DNA of 10,054 bases from Bacteroidia bacterium (GTDB lineage: Bacteria > Bacteroidota > Bacteroidia > Bacteroidales > VadinHA17): the NCBI GenBank assembly GCA_026391515.1, contig JAPLEC010000195.1:1-10054 (forward strand). The letters run 5' to 3'. Position numbers and translations under genes: made by a program. A model generated the notes under the pieces. The model was not told the origin of the DNA and did not search any database. It saw only the letters and a program-made list of their open reading frames with translations. Shown here piece after piece: positions 6,625-10,054 of the stretch (positions are counted from its first letter, which is position 1; every line of letters starts with the position of its first letter).

Positions 6625-8169
6625 TCAGGTGTACCAGGGTCTCTGCCTCTCTTTCAGATCCGACAATATCTCACAGGCTGTATTAACATCATCAACTATC
6701 TGAAAGTCGAACATTCCGACACATATAAAATCTGCACCATTTTCAAATGCATACCGGAATCCGTCCTTTGGTAAAATTGCTCCTCCTGCAAGGACCTTGA
6801 ATGCAAACCATGGCTTTTTGATCTCTTTCATGTATTCTGCTGTCTGAACAGGAAAAAGATCAAACATGTTATCGTGGATTTTATTGTGGTCCAGATATCT
6901 GTTTGCATCAACGCTGAATTCTACTCTCTCTGCCTCCGGATGTGCTGACCAGTATTTGTCGTGATGAAAGGTCTTTACATAAAAATCTGTCGGAATCCCT
7001 TCTCTTTCACATGTTTTTACTACTTCAAGAGCATGTCCTCCGCATCCGGCCAGATAACCTTTCTTTTTAATATACTCAATTGCTGAAGCAAGCTCCTTGA
7101 TTTTTCCTTCCCGTACATAATGATCAGCCACACCACCCTGAATGTAAAGCATTGTAGCTCCATTTGCGATAGCCAGGTCAATATCACCGAAAAAATTATC
7201 GTCGGGCAGGTATGTTTGACAGATTGTCTGCATTTTCCCACCATACAGTTTAAGGTATTTGTGGAAAACAGGAAAATTTGGATTTGTAATGAATGAAGTA
7301 TTGATACCTGCCATTTCACCCAGATGAAACGTTTCAAGAATTTTCTGGTCAGTATTATAGGCTTTAAATAAGGTGTTTGCATAAAGCAGGTCGCGTGCAT
7401 GTGCATAACCGCTGATCAGGTTGCATCCCATTATCATCCTTGTGATTTCCAGGTTCCCGATCTTGCCTTTTGGAAGCTCGCCTTTGAGATCTGAAATATG
7501 TTTGTAAGTTACCTGCGGAAGCGTAGCACTCGAAACACCATCAACCTCTGGCTGTAAAATATTCTTAATAAATGCACCAGCAAAGCCTGCAAGAAAAGGC
7601 AAGCCGGCTAATCCTTTCAGCAATTCTCTTCTTCGATTTATTTCTGCAGGCTTAATATCTTCTTCTTTGACCGGAACTTTCTCTTCAACGGGTTTTTTCT
7701 TTTTTATCAGCTGATCCAGCCCGAAAAACTGGCCCGACCTTGTAAATGCAAGAACAAGAAGACACACCAGTTCTATAAGGTTCTTATTGACAATCAGATA
7801 ATTCCCTTCAGTTGCAGCCCCATAGCTATAACCTCCAAAAGGTGGATATGCCAGGTAATACATCACCAGCATAGTGATTCCTGCCCACGAGGCAAACTTT
7901 GTGAAAATACCGAGGATCAGAGCAAGTCCGATCAGAGTCAGACCCCATTCATTGGCAAAATTGATGATCTGTATTCCGGTATCTCCCGAAGCCATCCATC
8001 GGAAGAGGTCTCCGAAGATCCACCTCGATCCTTCCAGATATGGTCGCGCCGTCCATGCCGGATTAAATATCTTGGTAAGCCCTTCATACAGAAAATGCCA
8101 ACCAATAGTGATCCTTAAAAGCGCCAGCAGAACCGGAACAATTTTGTTTTTTACCACAGACGGAATCAT
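6625..8169 (-). CDS. DoxX membrane domain fused via internal Tat signal to an aldo/keto-reductase-like barrel
   Basis: A 514-residue composite protein. Residues 1-150 form a DoxX-family domain with four predicted membrane helices (about 9-30, 66-90, 92-110 and 127-145) and the family signature LLRITIGWHFLYEGLTK near residues 17-33. A charged linker (about 155-178, rich in Lys and Glu) leads to an internal twin-arginine motif, R180-R181-E-L-L-K185, followed by a mildly hydrophobic Gly/Ala-rich helix (186-202). Residues about 215-514 form a soluble beta/alpha barrel that starts like an aldo/keto reductase (GKIGNLEITRMIMGCN) and carries FKVLAGG (457-463), matching MKTLAGG in the reductase at 4552-5739, with a C-terminal segment NGADFICVGMFDFQIVDD. 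The positions expected for the catalytic Asp, Tyr, Lys and His appear substituted, for example YIQGG where the reductase has YIHDV. The predicted topology is four helices with both ends inside, then a fifth Tat-inserted helix and a periplasmic barrel. Its convergent position suggests a functional link with the plus-strand operon. Confidence 0.88.
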   Translation of the reverse strand: MIPSVVKNKIVPVLLALLRITIGWHFLYEGLTKIFNPAWTARPYLEGSRWIFGDLFRWMASGDTGIQIINFANEWGLTLIGLALILGIFTKFASWAGITMLVMYYLAYPPFGGYSYGAATEGNYLIVNKNLIELVCLLVLAFTRSGQFFGLDQLIKKKKPVEEKVPVKEEDIKPAEINRRRELLKGLAGLPFLAGFAGAFIKNILQPEVDGVSSATLPQVTYKHISDLKGELPKGKIGNLEITRMIMGCNLISGYAHARDLLYANTLFKAYNTDQKILETFHLGEMAGINTSFITNPNFPVFHKYLKLYGGKMQTICQTYLPDDNFFGDIDLAIANGATMLYIQGGVADHYVREGKIKELASAIEYIKKKGYLAGCGGHALEVVKTCEREGIPTDFYVKTFHHDKYWSAHPEAERVEFSVDANRYLDHNKIHDNMFDLFPVQTAEYMKEIKKPWFAFKVLAGGAILPKDGFRYAFENGADFICVGMFDFQIVDDVNTACEILSDLKERQRPWYT

Positions 8170-8267
8170 GATTTCAGTTTTTAACGAAGGTTTTTATTGA
8201 TTATAGTAGTTTCATAGTTTTTAGATTATTTGAATTTAGCCTCTGTCATAATTTGGTCTATAACTAA

Positions 8268-9953
8268 TTAAGCTTTGTTTGTTACTTTTTCAAGTCTTTT
8301 AAGAACCGAAAAGATAAATGCTGCTGAAAGGGAACAAAACACTACAAGAATAAGCCAGAACGCCCATAGAGGGATCCTGGCCCACAATAATCCAATTAAT
8401 CCGACAGCATAGTTGCCTACTGCAGTTGCTGCAAACCATCCCCCCTGGGCAGAACCTTTCAAATGTGGCGGTGCAACTTTAGATACGAATGATATACCAA
8501 TAGGACTCAGGAAAAGTTCAGCTATTGTTAGTGTGAAATATGTTGAAATCAGCCAATATGGTGATAAAAGTATATTTTCCCCGGCTCTGGTTTCAGATAG
8601 TTCTTTAGGACTGTAACCAATAAGGCTCAGAGACCCGATAACGAGTATCAGGAAAGCACAAGCCGTAATTATCATTCCAATTCCAATTTTTTTAGGAGAT
8701 GAAGGCTCCTTACCTTTCCTGCCTAACCAGCTGAATATACCAACTACAACTGGTGTTAAAGCAACAATAAAAAACGGATTAAAATGTTGAAACTTTTGTG
8801 GAGTAAAATCGTTAGACTCCCCGTATGTTCTTAACCTTAAGTAAGCCAGTATTGCAAACACTATGAAAACCATTCCTCCGATGAGCCGGCTTTTATTTGA
8901 ATTGTTTTTCCTGAAAACAAAATATAGACCAACTATGGAAAGGAAAATCGGAAGAAGACCAAATAAATCGAACCATAAATTCGTAAATTTTCCTACATGA
9001 TCAATAATGTAATCACGCGCAAATATTGTCATTGCTGCTCCATTCTGGTGAAATGCCATCCAGAAGAAGATAACTACAAAAAAGACAAGTCCTAAAGCAA
9101 TCAACCTTTCTCTGACTTGTTCAGGTGGCATTGTCACAACCTGATTTTTATGTGTCTCACTTGCAGCTTTTTGTTTCTCAGTCATATCTGCTTGTTTGTA
9201 ATATTTTCTTAATCCCCAGAACACAATCATCGATATAATCAAGCTGATACAGGCTACCCCAAATGCGTAATGGTAAGATGTGCTTAAAGCATTAATATAA
9301 GTAGTTGCAAATTCATTAAGGTTGTTAAATTTAGCAGGTTGAGCTGCTGCTAATTCTGTCAGACGATGAACCACTGATGTATCTCCATTAAGAAATTTAT
9401 GTGCCAGAGCAGGTATGTCACCTTTATAAAAGAGATTATATTTTTTAAGGATCATGTTACTGACAAAGTCTGCGGCGGTGGGTGCAAACATTGCTCCGAT
9501 ATTAATACCCATATAAAAAATATTGAATGCATTATCACGATTTTTGCTGTATTTTGGATCATCATACATGCTCCCCACTAATGCTTGCAAATTTCCCTTA
9601 AATAAACCTGTTCCAATAGCTATTACAGCAAGAGCAGTCAAAACAAGTACTAAACCGCCGCTTTGAACCGAAGGTATTGCTAACAATAAGTAACCAACAA
9701 ACATCACTACGAGGCCAATACTGATAGTCTTTCCATAACCAAGAACCTTATCGGCTATTATACCTCCAAATAGAGGCATAAAATACACCGCTGCAAGAAA
9801 AATTGAAAAAATTTGAGTAGCTGTCGCAGCAGAATAACCATATTTTGCCTGAAGGAATAAAGTAAAAATTGCTAACATAGTATAGTAACCAAACCTTTCA
9901 CCCATATTGGCAAAAAAGGATACAAGCAATCCTTTGGGGTGATTCTTAAGCAT
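8268..9953 (-). CDS. POT/PTR2-family proton-coupled oligopeptide transporter
   Basis: A 561-residue polytopic inner-membrane transporter of the major facilitator superfamily, with the expected length and about 12-14 helices. Diagnostic PTR2 segments are visible: GERFGYYTML (18-27), FYMGINIGAMFAP (146-158), FFWMAFHQNGAAMTIFA (296-312), HFNPFFIVALTPVVVG (390-405) and ELFLSPIGISFVSKVAP (479-495). Members import di- and tripeptides, sometimes nitrate or other solutes in plant relatives, using the proton gradient. Two features are unusual: the ExxER proton-coupling motif reads NMGER, with Asn16 where Glu is expected, and there is an insertion of about 55-60 residues (about 167-225) between the FYMGIN-containing helix and the next helix, probably on the periplasmic side. 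It is 98 bases upstream of the DoxX fusion gene on the same strand, so separate transcription or read-through are both possible. The family call is secure; the substrate is inferred from the family. Confidence 0.94.
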   Translation of the reverse strand: MLKNHPKGLLVSFFANMGERFGYYTMLAIFTLFLQAKYGYSAATATQIFSIFLAAVYFMPLFGGIIADKVLGYGKTISIGLVVMFVGYLLLAIPSVQSGGLVLVLTALAVIAIGTGLFKGNLQALVGSMYDDPKYSKNRDNAFNIFYMGINIGAMFAPTAADFVSNMILKKYNLFYKGDIPALAHKFLNGDTSVVHRLTELAAAQPAKFNNLNEFATTYINALSTSYHYAFGVACISLIISMIVFWGLRKYYKQADMTEKQKAASETHKNQVVTMPPEQVRERLIALGLVFFVVIFFWMAFHQNGAAMTIFARDYIIDHVGKFTNLWFDLFGLLPIFLSIVGLYFVFRKNNSNKSRLIGGMVFIVFAILAYLRLRTYGESNDFTPQKFQHFNPFFIVALTPVVVGIFSWLGRKGKEPSSPKKIGIGMIITACAFLILVIGSLSLIGYSPKELSETRAGENILLSPYWLISTYFTLTIAELFLSPIGISFVSKVAPPHLKGSAQGGWFAATAVGNYAVGLIGLLWARIPLWAFWLILVVFCSLSAAFIFSVLKRLEKVTNKA

Positions 9954-10022
9954 ATTCAGTTATAGTTAGTTAATAATTAATTGTTTCAGCACGGGTCATA
10001 ATTAAAATCAAACGACCGCAAA

Positions 10023-10030
10023 CAAATATA
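10023..10030 (-). promoter_or_regulatory. Candidate -7 box for the peptide transporter gene
   Basis: On the minus strand this reads TATATTTG, an exact match to the Bacteroidota -7 consensus TAnnTTTG. It lies about 70 bases upstream of the transporter ATG at 9953-9951 and would give an AT-rich leader of roughly 60 bases. The expected -33 element would fall at or beyond the right edge, and no TTG is visible at 19-21 bases spacing. Confidence 0.4.
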
Positions 10031-10054
10031 TTAATCTTTTTTTATTAATGCCTG

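Noticed and set aside
6600..6660. Possible bidirectional terminator between the convergent genes
   Set aside because: The stop codons are 4 bases apart and no GC-rich stem followed by a T run is visible; any terminator would have to lie inside coding sequence.
7020..7406. Second minus-strand frame inside the barrel domain
   Set aside because: It overlaps the barrel coding sequence in another frame and is Met/Cys/Trp-rich without domain features; a shadow frame.
7874..8200. Plus-strand open frame opposite the DoxX domain
   Set aside because: It is antisense to the DoxX coding region, has no recognisable domain, and its composition mirrors the real gene.
8170..8267. Search for a promoter ahead of the DoxX fusion gene
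   Set aside because: No TAnnTTTG match was found on the minus strand; the best partial match (TAAATTCA) misses two key positions.
9960..9985. AT-rich inverted repeat (TTAATAATTAA) upstream of the transporter gene
   Set aside because: Arms of only 5 bases in very AT-rich DNA; expected by chance, although similar in flavour to the palindrome at 215-228.

Overview
The window looks like a chromosomal segment of a Bacteroidota bacterium, probably of the order Bacteroidales or Marinilabiliales. The evidence is the low-GC DNA, the lack of clear Shine-Dalgarno sequences, -7 boxes matching TAnnTTTG, the propeller / Y_Y_Y sensor architecture, and Sec signal peptides that end in Ala/Ser/Gly followed by Gln. 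No RNA gene, insertion sequence, CRISPR array or phage gene is visible, and gene order is compact.

Layout: (i) bases 1-210, minus strand: the 5' end of a secreted protein that runs off the left edge. (ii) bases 211-342: a divergent AT-rich intergenic region. (iii) bases 361-6620, plus strand: a probable four-gene operon with gaps of 24, 6 and 35 bases. It encodes a membrane-anchored periplasmic propeller sensor with a cytoplasmic SpoIIE/PP2C phosphatase, an exported UlaG-like metallo-beta-lactamase-fold hydrolase, a Tat-exported aldo/keto reductase with two ferredoxin-type 4Fe-4S motifs, and a secreted DUF6599-like protein. (iv) bases 6625-8169, minus strand, converging on the operon with only 4 bases between the stop codons: a DoxX membrane domain fused through an internal twin-arginine signal to an aldo/keto-reductase-like barrel that seems to have lost the catalytic tetrad. 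(v) bases 8268-9953, minus strand: a POT/PTR2-family peptide transporter with an atypical ExxER motif.

How the parts may fit together: everything downstream of the sensor is predicted to work at or outside the cytoplasmic membrane. The two convergent units each carry a Tat-exported barrel of the aldo/keto reductase type, one with iron-sulfur centres and an intact tetrad, the other tethered to DoxX and without the tetrad. A periplasmic redox or metabolite-processing module, monitored by the propeller-phosphatase, is a reasonable hypothesis, but no substrate can be read from the sequence. The peptide transporter probably belongs to a separate function.
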